The notes under the pieces: generated by a model
What the model was told of the DNA's origin: nothing
The model's database searches: none
Seen by the model: only the letters and a program-made list of their open reading frames with translations
Shown here: positions 46,408 to 54,508 of the stretch, one piece after another
Numbering within the stretch: the stretch's first letter is position 1
How the letters are laid out: every line of letters begins with the position of its first letter
Translations under genes and position numbers: made by a program
Assembly: GCF_026965555.1 (NCBI RefSeq)
Contig: NZ_CP114040.1
Coordinates: 10,018,001 to 10,082,000 of the forward strand
Reading direction: 5' to 3'
Length of the DNA stretch: 64,000 nucleotides
Source of the DNA: Nannocystis punicea
GTDB taxonomy: Bacteria; Myxococcota_A; Polyangia; Nannocystales; Nannocystaceae

Positions 46408-46845
46408 CGACCTGCTCCTCGGGACAGCCGAACCTCGGCCCCCGCTCGCATCGCCGCTCTAGCATCGACCTGCTCCTCGGGACAGCCGACCCACACGCGC
46501 ACCTGCTCTTTCGGCCACGTTTCGCTCAGGCACAGACCTGCTCCTCGGGACAGCCGACTCACACACACGGCCAGCACCTGCTCTCTCGGCCACGTTCCGC
46601 TCGGGCACCGACCTGCCCCTCCGGACAGCCGATCCACACGCACGACCAGGACCTGCTCTTTCGGCCACGTTCCGCTCGGGCACCGACCTGCCCCTCCGGA
46701 CAGCCGACCCACACGCACGGCCAGCACCTGCTCTCGGCCACCTTCCGCTCAGGCACGACCTGCCCCTCCGGACAGCCGACTCACACGCACGGCCAGCACC
46801 TACTCTCTCGGCCACGTTCCGCTCAGGCACCGACCTGCTCCTCGG
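46404..46845. repeat. ~72-75-bp tandem array between methyltransferase and SDR genes
   Basis: Seven units: GGACAGCCGA or its equivalent at 46422, 46480, 46548, 46623, 46698, 46770 and a final gene-embedded copy at about 46841 (spacings 58, 68, 75, 75, 72, ~71). A unit reads CTCGGGCACCGACCTGCCCC followed by TCCGGACAGCCGACCCACAC. The SDR gene's own end reads CTCAGGCACCGACCTGCTCC then TCGGGGCTG, so the array appears built from its last codons (EEQVGA-stop). Each central unit also contains TGCCC-CTCC-GGACA, a one-mismatch form of the dispersed inverted repeat. No other gene lies in these 415 bp. Confidence 0.8.
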
Positions 46846-47659
46846 GGCTGCTCGCCACCGACTCGAGCCCGCCGGCCAGCGCGACCTGGGCGACGAAGCC
46901 GAGCCGCTCCTTCGCGCGCGCCGGGTCGAGCACGTAGCGCATCACCTCGCTGCCGCGGTACGGCAGCGCGCCGAGGTCGACCAGGTCCGTGCGGTCCAGG
47001 CGCCACGCCAGCGCCTGCACCACCATCGCCACGGCCGACTCGACCCCGGTGCCGGCGTTGTAGACCCCGGCGGGCGCGCTGCGCTCGGTGCAGCGGGCCA
47101 GCAGGCGGGCCACGTCGCGGACGTGGATGAAGTCGCGGGTCTGCTCCCCGGGCGTGCACGCGAACCGCCGGCCCGCCCGCAGGGCCGCGAGCAGCGACGG
47201 GATCAGCATCCCCGGGCGCTGACCTGGCCCGTAGACCACCCCCGGGCGGACGATCACCGCCTCGAGGCCGAGCCGGGCCGCCGCCGCGCGGACCTCGTCC
47301 TCGCCGCGGATCTTCGCCCGCGCGTACGGCGTGTCGCCGAGCCGCTGCGCGTCCTCGACGAAGGGCACCGGCTGCAGCCCGTAGACCTCGCCGGTGCTGA
47401 CGTACACCACCCGCCGAGCCCCGCGCGCCGCCGCCACCGCCAGCGCCCGCAGCGGCGCGGCCACGTGCGCCTCCGCCAGCGCCTCCTCGCCGCCCTCGCG
47501 GCCGCCGCCGGCCCAGATCAGCACATGCACTTCCGGACATGTCCGTTCCGACAGGCCCTCGCGACCGAACGCGACCACCGGCGCCCCGGCGAGCGCGCCC
47601 GCGGCGGCGCGGCCGATGAAGCCGCCGCCGCCGCCGATCGCCACGGCCGCGCCCGTCAC
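46823..47659 (-). CDS. NAD-dependent epimerase/dehydratase (extended SDR)
   Basis: A 278-residue SDR enzyme. The nucleotide loop is GGGGGFIGRAAAG, the Ser/Tyr/Lys set is in YVSTGEVYG and TPYARAKIRGEDEV, and VIVRPGVVYGPGQRPGMLIP and FIHVRDVARLLARC are typical of sugar-nucleotide epimerases or 4-ketoreductases. After a CDP-glucose 4,6-dehydratase, reduction or epimerisation of a CDP-4-keto-6-deoxy sugar is a sensible role (inference). The GTG start overlaps the dehydratase stop (GTGA). Its last codons resemble the unit of the adjacent array. Confidence 0.85.
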   Translation of the reverse strand: MTGAAVAIGGGGGFIGRAAAGALAGAPVVAFGREGLSERTCPEVHVLIWAGGGREGGEEALAEAHVAAPLRALAVAAARGARRVVYVSTGEVYGLQPVPFVEDAQRLGDTPYARAKIRGEDEVRAAAARLGLEAVIVRPGVVYGPGQRPGMLIPSLLAALRAGRRFACTPGEQTRDFIHVRDVARLLARCTERSAPAGVYNAGTGVESAVAMVVQALAWRLDRTDLVDLGALPYRGSEVMRYVLDPARAKERLGFVAQVALAGGLESVASSPEEQVGA

Positions 47660-48633
47660 GCCGCCCCCAGCAGCTCGCGGTACCAGGCGATCGTGCGCTG
47701 CAGGCCCTCGTCGAGCCCGTGGCGCGGGCGCCAGCCGAGCACCCGCCGCGCCTTCTCGGACGCCAGGAATTGCTCGCGGATCTCCCGCGACGCCTCGCCG
47801 AGGATCACCGGCGGCAGGTGGCGCGCGTCCATGTGGCCGAGCACCCGGTCGACGATCTCGAGCACGCTCTGCGGCCGCTCGTCGGAGAAGTTGAACGCCT
47901 CGCCGACCACCTCGGGCCGGTCCATCTGCTCGGCCAGCTCGAGGTACGCCGCCACCGCGTCGCCGACGTACACGTAGTCGCGCACGAAGGTCCCGTCGCT
48001 GCGCACGATCGGCCGCTCGCCGCGGACCACCGAGCGCACCGTCCCGGGGATGATGCGGTTCCAGTTGAGGTCGCCGGGCCCGAACAGGTTGCCGCAGCGG
48101 GTCACGCACACCGGCAGCTGGTAGCTGTCGAAGTAGCAGCGGGCGATCAGGTCGGTGCAGCTCTTCGAGCAGTCGTAGGGGAAGCGGCCCTCGAGCGGCG
48201 ACGCTTCGGTGTACGGCAGCACCGGCTGGTCGCCGTAGGCCTTGTCGGAGCTGGCGACGACGACCCGCCGGACCTTGCGCTCGTTGCGTCGGCACGCCTC
48301 GAGCAGGTTGTACGAGCCGCGGACGTTGGCCTCCCAGGTCGACAGCGGGTTGCGCCCGGCGGTGCCGACGATCGTCTGCGCCCCGAGGTGGAACACCGCC
48401 TCGATCTCGTGCTCGTTGATCACCCGCTCGAGCAGCGCGTAGTCCTCGAGCTGGCCCTGCACGCTGACGCAGCGGCGGTCGAGCCCGCGGCCGTGGAACA
48501 GGCTGCGCGGCACCCCGTCGCGGACCAGGCACACCGGCGCCGCCCCGCGGGCCAGCAGCTCCTCGACCATGTGGCTGCCGAGCAGCCCGGTCGCCCCGGT
48601 GACGAGCACGTTCTTGTCTGTCCAAAAGGACAT
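47656..48633 (-). CDS. CDP-glucose 4,6-dehydratase-like SDR
   Basis: A 325-residue extended SDR that fits the CDP-glucose 4,6-dehydratase group, forming CDP-4-keto-6-deoxyglucose. Motifs: VTGATGLLGSHMVEELL (NAD loop), FHLGAQTIVGTAGRNPLSTW, VVASSDKAYGDQPVLPYTE, YDCSKSCTDLIAR (active Tyr/Lys) and GNLFGPGDLNWNRIIPGTVR, RSDGTFVRDYVYV. The last two stretches are characteristic of dehydratases paired with glucose-1-phosphate cytidylyltransferase, which is the next gene upstream. The gene starts one base after the cytidylyltransferase stop, and its start codon overlaps a perfect TGTCC-N4-GGACA element. Confidence 0.9.
   Translation of the reverse strand: MSFWTDKNVLVTGATGLLGSHMVEELLARGAAPVCLVRDGVPRSLFHGRGLDRRCVSVQGQLEDYALLERVINEHEIEAVFHLGAQTIVGTAGRNPLSTWEANVRGSYNLLEACRRNERKVRRVVVASSDKAYGDQPVLPYTEASPLEGRFPYDCSKSCTDLIARCYFDSYQLPVCVTRCGNLFGPGDLNWNRIIPGTVRSVVRGERPIVRSDGTFVRDYVYVGDAVAAYLELAEQMDRPEVVGEAFNFSDERPQSVLEIVDRVLGHMDARHLPPVILGEASREIREQFLASEKARRVLGWRPRHGLDEGLQRTIAWYRELLGAA
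48619..48632. repeat. TGTCC-N4-GGACA inverted repeat (perfect copy)
   Basis: TGTCCAAAAGGACA, immediately next to and partly in the start of the dehydratase gene (MSFWTDK codons). It could affect translation initiation if it folds in mRNA. Confidence 0.8.
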
Positions 48634-48634
48634 A

Positions 48635-49408
48635 TTACCACTTCCTCCACGGCGCCGCGCCGCCGGTCCACGCGCGCTCCAACAGCTGCAGGTCGCGGAA
48701 GGTGTCCATGCACTGCCAGAAGCCCTCGTGCCGGTGGACCCGCAGCTGGTCGTCGGCGGCCAGCTGCTCGAGCGGCTCGCGCTCGAGCGTGCAGGCGTCG
48801 TCGTCGCGCACGTACTCGAGCATGCCGCGGCGGAACACGAAGAAGCCGCCGTTGATCCAGCCCTCGGTGACGGCCGGCTTCTCGCTGAAGCGGTCGACGC
48901 GGTCGCCGTCGGTCAGCAGCTCGCCGAAGCGGCTCTGCGGCCGCACCCCGGTGACCGTCCCGATCTTGCCGTGGCTGCGGTGGAACGCCAGCAGCGCGCG
49001 CAGGTCGACGTCGCACAGGCCGTCGCCGTAGGTCAGCATGAAGTCGTCCTCGTCGAGGTGACGGCCGACCCGGCGCAGCCGCGCCCCGGTCATCGCCTCC
49101 TCGCCGGTGTCGACGCAGGTCACGCGCCAGCGCGCCTCGGGCGGGTTGTGCAGCGTCAACTTCCCGCCCTGCCCGAGGTCGACCGTGAAGTCGCCCGACA
49201 GCGCCGCGAAGTCGAGGAAGTAGCGCTTGATCACCTCGGCGCGGTAGCCGAGACACAGCACGAAGTCGTCGAACCCGAACGACGCGTAGTAGCTCATGAT
49301 GTGCCAGAGGATCGGCCGCCCCGCGACCTCGATCATCGGCTTGGGACGCAGCTCCGTCTGCTCTTTGAAGCGGGTCCCCTTGCCCCCGCACAGGATGACG
49401 ACCTTCAT
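48635..49408 (-). CDS. rfbF: Glucose-1-phosphate cytidylyltransferase
   Basis: A 257-residue nucleotidyltransferase that makes CDP-glucose from CTP and glucose-1-phosphate. The N-terminal signature VVILCGGKGTRFKEQTELRP followed by KPMIEVAGRPILWHIM is diagnostic of the RfbF type; later conserved segments are FVLCLGYRAEVIKRYF, TGARLRRVGRHLDEDDFMLT, YGDGLCDVDL and EGWINGGFFVFRRGML. Length is normal. Start ATG 49408 overlaps the glycosyltransferase stop (TGATG). It supplies the substrate for the next gene. Confidence 0.95.
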   Translation of the reverse strand: MKVVILCGGKGTRFKEQTELRPKPMIEVAGRPILWHIMSYYASFGFDDFVLCLGYRAEVIKRYFLDFAALSGDFTVDLGQGGKLTLHNPPEARWRVTCVDTGEEAMTGARLRRVGRHLDEDDFMLTYGDGLCDVDLRALLAFHRSHGKIGTVTGVRPQSRFGELLTDGDRVDRFSEKPAVTEGWINGGFFVFRRGMLEYVRDDDACTLEREPLEQLAADDQLRVHRHEGFWQCMDTFRDLQLLERAWTGGAAPWRKW

Positions 49409-50535
49409 CACGACCTCCCCAGGACCTCGTCGTAGACCGCCTGGAGGCGCTCGCGGTGGGCCTCCACGCTGTACTCCGCCTGCATCTTGCGCCGCCCGGC
49501 CTCGCCGAGGGCGTGCCGCTCGTCTGCACTTCGGGACAGACGCACCAGGTGCCCCGCCAGCCCGGCGACGTCGCGCTCCGCGGCCAGGAGCCCCGTCTGC
49601 TCGTGCTCGACCTGCTCGGGGATCCCCGCGTGCCGCGTCGCCACGATCGGCAGCCCCGCCGCCGAACCCTCGCAGATCACCGTCGGCGTGCCCTCCTGGT
49701 CGCCGTCGCGGGCGGTCCGGCTCGGCACCAGCAGCACGTCCGCCTCTTGCATGGCCGAAGAGACAGGTGTCGCCGGCGCCGCCCACGTCACGTCGAGCCG
49801 CAGCGACTCCGCCAGCGCCCGCAGCGGCCCGGCCCCCGCCGAACCTGTCCCCAGGAGCATGACCTCGAGGTCAGCCCCCGCCGCGCGCGCCTCGGCGCAG
49901 GCCCGCAGGCCGTCGTCAAAGCCCTTCTTCTCGACCTCGCGGCCGACCATCAGCACCCGCGTGCGCGCCCGCGGGGCCCGCTGCGTCGGCTGGAACCGCG
50001 ACAGGTCGACGCCGAGCGGCACCACGCGGATCTTGCTCTCGGGACAGCCCTGGGCGACGAGCTCCCCGCGCATGTGCTGCGACAGCGCGAGGAAGCGGTC
50101 GCCGCGGCGGAACAGCGCCGGCGCCAGCGCGGCGAAGTGCCAGTAGGCCGGCAGCAGCCGCAGCCGCGAGCGGCGGACGGTCACGTCCTTGCCGTAGAAG
50201 CTGGTCACCAGCGGCAGCCCGCAGCGGGCCGCCGTGAGCAGCGCGTGCGCCCCCGTCTGGCCGAGGTGCGCGTGGATCAGCGACACCCCGCGGGCCCACC
50301 GCGACAGCCGCGGCGACAGCGTGGTCGCGCGGTACAGCAGCGCCTCGAGCGCCCCGAGCGGCAGGTCGCGCAGCGCGGTCACCTCGCCCTCCGGGAACTT
50401 GTCGCGCGACAGGCGTTCGACCGCGAACACGCGCACCGCGTAGCGCCGCAGCGACCGCATCGACGTGTAGATGAACGTCTCCGACGGCGGCAGGAATTCG
50501 TGGCGCACAAAGCCGACGGTCGGCGAGGTCGACAT
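49408..50535 (-). CDS. Glycosyltransferase family 4
   Basis: A 375-residue GT-B glycosyltransferase. The C-terminal nucleotide-sugar half shows VLMVGREVEKKGFDDGLRAC, VMLLGTGSAGAGPLRALAES and the E-x7-E region DQEGTPTVICEGSAAGLPIV. The N-terminal half contains HAHLGQTGAHALLTAARCGL and LVTSFYGKDV, common to exopolysaccharide and O-antigen transferases. It should add one sugar to a lipid-linked unit on the cytoplasmic face. ATG 50535 precedes STSPTVGFVRHEFLPPSETF, a usual start for this family. It is the first gene of the leftward operon; its upstream side is bounded by the large 77-bp array. Confidence 0.88.
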   Translation of the reverse strand: MSTSPTVGFVRHEFLPPSETFIYTSMRSLRRYAVRVFAVERLSRDKFPEGEVTALRDLPLGALEALLYRATTLSPRLSRWARGVSLIHAHLGQTGAHALLTAARCGLPLVTSFYGKDVTVRRSRLRLLPAYWHFAALAPALFRRGDRFLALSQHMRGELVAQGCPESKIRVVPLGVDLSRFQPTQRAPRARTRVLMVGREVEKKGFDDGLRACAEARAAGADLEVMLLGTGSAGAGPLRALAESLRLDVTWAAPATPVSSAMQEADVLLVPSRTARDGDQEGTPTVICEGSAAGLPIVATRHAGIPEQVEHEQTGLLAAERDVAGLAGHLVRLSRSADERHALGEAGRRKMQAEYSVEAHRERLQAVYDEVLGRS

Positions 50536-50743
50536 GCCGAGCGAACGGCCGCGAACGTACGCTCCGGCGCGCGAGGGTGTCAACCGGCCCTCGCCCACCC
50601 ATGACTTGCCGCACGCCCTCCGCGGCCGCCTCGGCACGCAGTCCTCGCCGAGCTCTGGTATCGCGCGAGGACCCGCGACAAAGGTGGCCTCACCTGCCGC
50701 CGCAGCTCGCACGGCCAGGCTGCAGGCCGCTCACGAGGACCGC

Positions 50744-51534
50744 GATGCTCCTGCCCGACCTCACCACTCGACCCGCGTGCGCCCTGCAGGAGCGACGCCT
50801 CGCGAGGATCCCGCCCGGCTCCACCGGGTGCACCCTGCAGAGCGCCCGCGCTGCACCTCGAAGCTTGCGATGAGCCTGCTCGACTTCACCGCGTGCCCCG
50901 CGTGCGTCCTGCGGGGCCGCCCTGCGACGCGGAGGACTCGACCCGCCTGCACCCTGCAGGAGCGCCCACGCTGCGACGCTGAGGCTCTGCGATGATCCTG
51001 CCCCCGCTCCACGACTCGGCCCGCCTGCACCCGGCAGGAGCGCCCACGCTGCGACGCAGAGGCTCTGCGATGATCCTGCCCCGCTCCACGACTCGGCCCG
51101 CCTGCACCCTGCAGCAGCGCCCACGCTGCGACGCAGAGGCTCTGCGATGATCCTGCCCCCGCTCCACGACTCGGCCCGCCTGCACCCTGCAGCAGCGCCC
51201 ACGCTGCGACGCAGAGGCTCTGCGATGCTCTCTGCCTCGCTCAACGACTCGACCCGCCTGCACCCTGCAGCAGCGCCCACGCTGCGGCGCAGAGGCTCTG
51301 CGATGATCCCTGTCCCGCTCCACGACTCGGCCCGCCTGCACCCTGCAGCAGCGCCACGCTGCGATGTAGAGGCTCTGCGATGATCCCTGTCCCGCTCCAC
51401 GACTCGGCCCGCCTGCACCCTGCAGGAGCGGCCGCGCGGCACCTCGGAAGCTCCGCCATGATCCTGTTCGACCTCACCCCGCCACCCGCGTGCGCCCTGC
51501 AGGAGCGCCCACGCGACACCTCGGAGGCCCCGCG
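50744..51534. repeat. 77/78-bp tandem array made of copies of the next gene's start
   Basis: ATG-containing units begin at 50744, 50870, 50992, 51070, 51147, 51225, 51303, 51380 and 51458, and the real gene ATG is at 51535. The last seven steps are 78, 77, 78, 78, 77, 78 and 77 bp. Units begin ATGATCCTGCCCCCGCTCCA or similar and end GAGGCTCTGCG. The unit at 50744 (ATGCTCCTGCCCGACCTCAC) and the one at 51458 (ATGATCCTGTTCGACCTCAC) are very near the gene start ATGATCCTGCCCGACCTCAC. The 77-bp steps shift frame, so the array is not one long gene. 50536-50743 holds nothing else assignable. Confidence 0.88.
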
Positions 51535-52674
51535 ATGATCCTGCCCGACCTCACCACCAGGGACGCGTGGGAGCTGCGTCGGCGCCCCGAGATCGACGAG
51601 GAGGACCTGTGGCTCACGCCCGGGCCGGTGGTCTGGCAGGCCGAGCGCTTCCGCGGGCCGCCGCCGATGTTCTACCCCGTCTACCGCAGCGGCGACCTCT
51701 TCGCGACCTCGCCGCTGCCGCTCATCGTGCACAAGGGCGCGCTCGAGCTCGACGCCGACGTCGCCCGCCAGGTCGGCGCCGCCGTCCGCTACCTCGCCAC
51801 CAACGCGACCATCGATCGCCGCGTGCGGCGCGTCGGCTGCCCCGAGCTGTCGACGCTCGAGCTGTCGGACCCGCGCGAGTACGTCGCCGCCTTCGCCGCG
51901 GCCACGCGCAGCGACGTCGCCCGGGTCGAGGCGAGGCATCCCGGCTTCACCAACCTCGTCCTGTGCGGCGGCCGCGACAGCCTCAACCTGCTGCTGCTGC
52001 CGTGGAAGAACCCGGTGATCGCCGTCAGCGCCCGGCCCAACTTCCCGCTCGTGCAGCAGTTCGTGCGCGACAACCGGCTCGGCATGGACGTCGTCGAGCT
52101 CGTCGACCGCGACGCCTCGCTGCTCGACAGCGAGATCGCCGTCAACGCCTGCCGGATCGGCCTCGATCACGTGCGCTGGGTCGCCGAGCTGCGCGAGCTC
52201 GCCGCCCGCTTCGAGCGGCGCGCCGTCTTCTGGGTCGGCGCCATGGCCGACGCCTTCACCACGCCGAAGTGGCGCACTTACAACCATTCGCTCGCGCTCG
52301 CGCGCCTGCGGGCCTTGCCCGGCCTGCGCGGCCTGGCCGACACCGACGCCGGCCAGAGCCTGTTCTCGTGGACCTGCTACTACCGCGGCGGCATGTGGCA
52401 GGGCGGCAACATGTCGTTGCTCAAGGAGATCACCGACGCGCTGGTGCTCTCGGCCTACCACGGCCCTGCCATGCGGGCCCTGCTCGCCCGCGTCGACCTG
52501 CGCGGCGCCGCCACCTCCGACATCCGCCCTGCCATCGGCGAGGCGCTCGCCGGCGCCCCGGTCGTCTACCCGACCACCAACCCCTCGCCGCCGCCCTCGC
52601 CCTTCCGCAAGCGCCGCTCGCACGTGACCGCGTTCGTCGAGGTCCTGGCCCGCCACGGCATCCGCAGCGCCTGA
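51535..52674 (+). CDS. PP-loop-like (asparagine-synthase-type) protein of unknown function
   Basis: A 379-residue protein. Residues 140-160 read TNLVLCGGRDSLNLLLLPWK, resembling the ATP-pyrophosphatase loop SGGxDS of asparagine synthases and tRNA-modifying enzymes, with Cys replacing the first Ser and Arg in the variable place. Later segments (FWVGAMADAFTTPKWRTYNH, GLADTDAGQSLFSWTCYYRG) are not from a family I can name. It lacks an N-terminal glutaminase Cys2, so it would not use glutamine itself. Placed beside a polysaccharide operon, it may modify a glycan or peptide (inference). The start is fixed by the conserved MILPDLT opening, which is the seed of the array in front. Confidence 0.7.
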   Translation: MILPDLTTRDAWELRRRPEIDEEDLWLTPGPVVWQAERFRGPPPMFYPVYRSGDLFATSPLPLIVHKGALELDADVARQVGAAVRYLATNATIDRRVRRVGCPELSTLELSDPREYVAAFAAATRSDVARVEARHPGFTNLVLCGGRDSLNLLLLPWKNPVIAVSARPNFPLVQQFVRDNRLGMDVVELVDRDASLLDSEIAVNACRIGLDHVRWVAELRELAARFERRAVFWVGAMADAFTTPKWRTYNHSLALARLRALPGLRGLADTDAGQSLFSWTCYYRGGMWQGGNMSLLKEITDALVLSAYHGPAMRALLARVDLRGAATSDIRPAIGEALAGAPVVYPTTNPSPPPSPFRKRRSHVTAFVEVLARHGIRSA

Positions 52675-52694
52675 GCGGCCTCGGATGGTCGATG

Positions 52695-52741
52695 GGACAT
52701 GCCTGAAAAGGCATGTCCTATCAGTCATTTTCTAATGACTG
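52695..52741. terminator. Two consecutive hairpins after the PP-loop-like gene
   Basis: GGACATGCC-TGAAAA-GGCATGTCC (52695-52718, perfect 9-bp stem) and CAGTCATT-TTCT-AATGACTG (52722-52741, perfect 8-bp stem), 20 bp after the stop. No long T-run follows, but the paired hairpins may end or stabilise the transcript. Confidence 0.5.
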
Positions 52742-52854
52742 TACTTCCCGCCAGGCCGCCTCGGCTCCCCCTGCTCTTCAAGCCAGCAGCGGGGCCCGCG
52801 ACCGGACTGCTCTCATCTGCCTCTTGAGCCAGGCGGGCGTGCCGAGCGCCTGCA

Positions 52855-53030
52855 TCGCGCGGGCGAGGCGCGGCAGGGCCGCCTTGATCTTCGCTTCGGA
52901 GACCGCGCGTGGCCCGCGAGGCGCGGCAGGGTCGCCTTGATCTTCGCTTCGGAGACCGCGCGTGGCCTGCGAGGCGCGGCAGGGCCGCCTTGATCTTCGC
53001 TTCGGAGACCGCGCGTGGCTCGCTAGGCGC
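52855..53030. repeat. 53-bp tandem repeats copied from the aminotransferase gene end
   Basis: Three units with CTTGATCTTCGCTTCGG at about 52883, 52936 and 52989 (53-bp spacing). Unit 1 starts GAGCGCCTGCATCGCGCGGG and continues GCGAGGCGCGGCAGGGCCGC; the true 3' end of the aminotransferase gene (from 53157) has GAGCGCCTGCATCGCGCGGG then GCGAGGCGGGGCAGGGCCGC, so about 66 bp agree with roughly three mismatches. The gap 52675-53149 has no supported gene. Confidence 0.85.
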
Positions 53031-53149
53031 CGCGACTGAGGGCCTCGAACGCGAGCGATACGGGCCCTTTGCACCGCCGCCTGGCTACCGGGCCTGCATC
53101 GCACTCACCTGCCGCTCGGGACAGGCTGACGACTGCCCGCGCCGGCGGC

Positions 53150-54478
53150 TCAGGTGAGCGCCTGCATCGCGCGGGCGAGGCGGGGCAGGGCCGCCTTGAT
53201 CTCCTCTTCGGAGACCGCGCCGACGCTGAGGCGGAACCAGCCCTCGTCGCCGGGCACGCCGAACGCCTGGAACGGGACGATGCCGATGCCCGCGTCGGTG
53301 AGCAGGTACTTGCGGACATCCTCGTTCGTCTGCAGCACCTGGCCCGCGGGCGTGCGGCGGCCGAACGGGTTGATGCGCACGGTCAGGTAGATCGCGCCCA
53401 TCGGCGGGATACTGTCGACCTGCAGGCCGTCTTTCTTCAGCCCCTGGAAGCCGGTGTGGAGCAGCTCGAGGCGGCGGTCGAGGCCCTCGAGGAAACGGCT
53501 GCCGTAGGCGTGGATCGCCTCGGAGTCGCTGAGCAGGTCGACGGTCGCCATCTGCTCGGGGCGCGGCGCCCAGGCGCCGACGTGGCCGAGCACGGCCGAC
53601 ATCTGCTTGATGATGTCGACGGGGCCGACGGCCCAGCCGACGCGCAGGCCGGTGGCCGCGAACGCCTTGCTGATGCCGTCGACGAACACGGTGTAGCGGG
53701 CCATCTCGGGTCGGAGGCCGGGCGGCGTGACGTGCTTGGTGTCGCCGAAGCGCAGCATCCAGTAGATGTGGTCGTACATCAGGTAGACCGGGCGCTGGCC
53801 GCGTTGCTCGCGGCTGCGGTTCTCGGCCAGGATCGCGTCGCAGATGCCGCGCAGCGCGTCGGCGGTGATCGCCGTGCCGGTCGGGTTGAGCGGCGAGTTG
53901 AGGCACACCAGGCGCGCCGAGGGCAGCTCGGACAGCAGCGCCTCGCCGGTGGGCAGGAACCTGGTCTCGGGGCCACACACGACCGGCACGCCGCGGGCGC
54001 CGCACATGTGCACGTAGTGGTTGTTGTTCCAGCTCGGCACCGGGTAGATGACGGTGTCACCGGCGTCGACCACGGTGCGGTAGAGGCCGTAGATCACCGG
54101 GCGCGCGCCGCCGGCGACCAGGAAGCTGTCGAGCGGGTAGCGCAGGCCGAGCTCGCGCTCGTAGAAGCGCTGGATCGCCTGGCGCAGCTCGGCCTGGCCG
54201 TTGGCCGCCGGGTAGTTGGTCTCGCTGCGCTCGAGGGCTCGCAGGATGGCTTGCTGCAGGACCTCGGGGATCGGGAACTGCTTGGGGCTGAAGTCGCCGA
54301 CTGTGAGGTTGCAGACCGGAACGCCCTGAGCCATCAGCGCGCGGATCTCGGCCGCGATCTTGAGGATCTCCGAGCCGACCAGCGCCCCGGCCATGCTCGA
54401 CAGACGGGCGGCCGGGTCGGGACCCGCGTCGTTGGCGTGGGCGGTGAGGTCGGTCTGCGCGCTCTGGACGTCCTTCAT
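53150..54478 (-). CDS. Class I/II pyridoxal-phosphate aminotransferase
   Basis: A 442-residue fold-type I aminotransferase. NYPAANGQAELRQAIQRFYE, VAGGARPVIYGLYR, YPVPSWNNNHYVHMCGARGV, NSPLNPTGTAITADAL and the PLP-lysine region DGISKAFAATGLRVGW are visible. Many such enzymes act on aspartate, aromatic or branched-chain amino acids; the substrate is not clear, and the long inserted QRGQRPVYLMYDHIYWML segment is as in aspartate/tyrosine types. The gene is divergent from a second aminotransferase, with 30 bp between starts, so both promoters overlap. Its final codons are tandemly copied downstream (52855-53030). Confidence 0.9.
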   Translation of the reverse strand: MKDVQSAQTDLTAHANDAGPDPAARLSSMAGALVGSEILKIAAEIRALMAQGVPVCNLTVGDFSPKQFPIPEVLQQAILRALERSETNYPAANGQAELRQAIQRFYERELGLRYPLDSFLVAGGARPVIYGLYRTVVDAGDTVIYPVPSWNNNHYVHMCGARGVPVVCGPETRFLPTGEALLSELPSARLVCLNSPLNPTGTAITADALRGICDAILAENRSREQRGQRPVYLMYDHIYWMLRFGDTKHVTPPGLRPEMARYTVFVDGISKAFAATGLRVGWAVGPVDIIKQMSAVLGHVGAWAPRPEQMATVDLLSDSEAIHAYGSRFLEGLDRRLELLHTGFQGLKKDGLQVDSIPPMGAIYLTVRINPFGRRTPAGQVLQTNEDVRKYLLTDAGIGIVPFQAFGVPGDEGWFRLSVGAVSEEEIKAALPRLARAMQALT

Positions 54479-54508
54479 CGCTACAACTATGCCACACTCC
54501 AGCGGCCC

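Noticed and set aside
50744..51534. Possible CRISPR array or series of peptide precursor genes
   Set aside because: There are no unique spacers between repeats, no cas genes, and the units match the neighbouring gene start while shifting frame at 77-bp steps.
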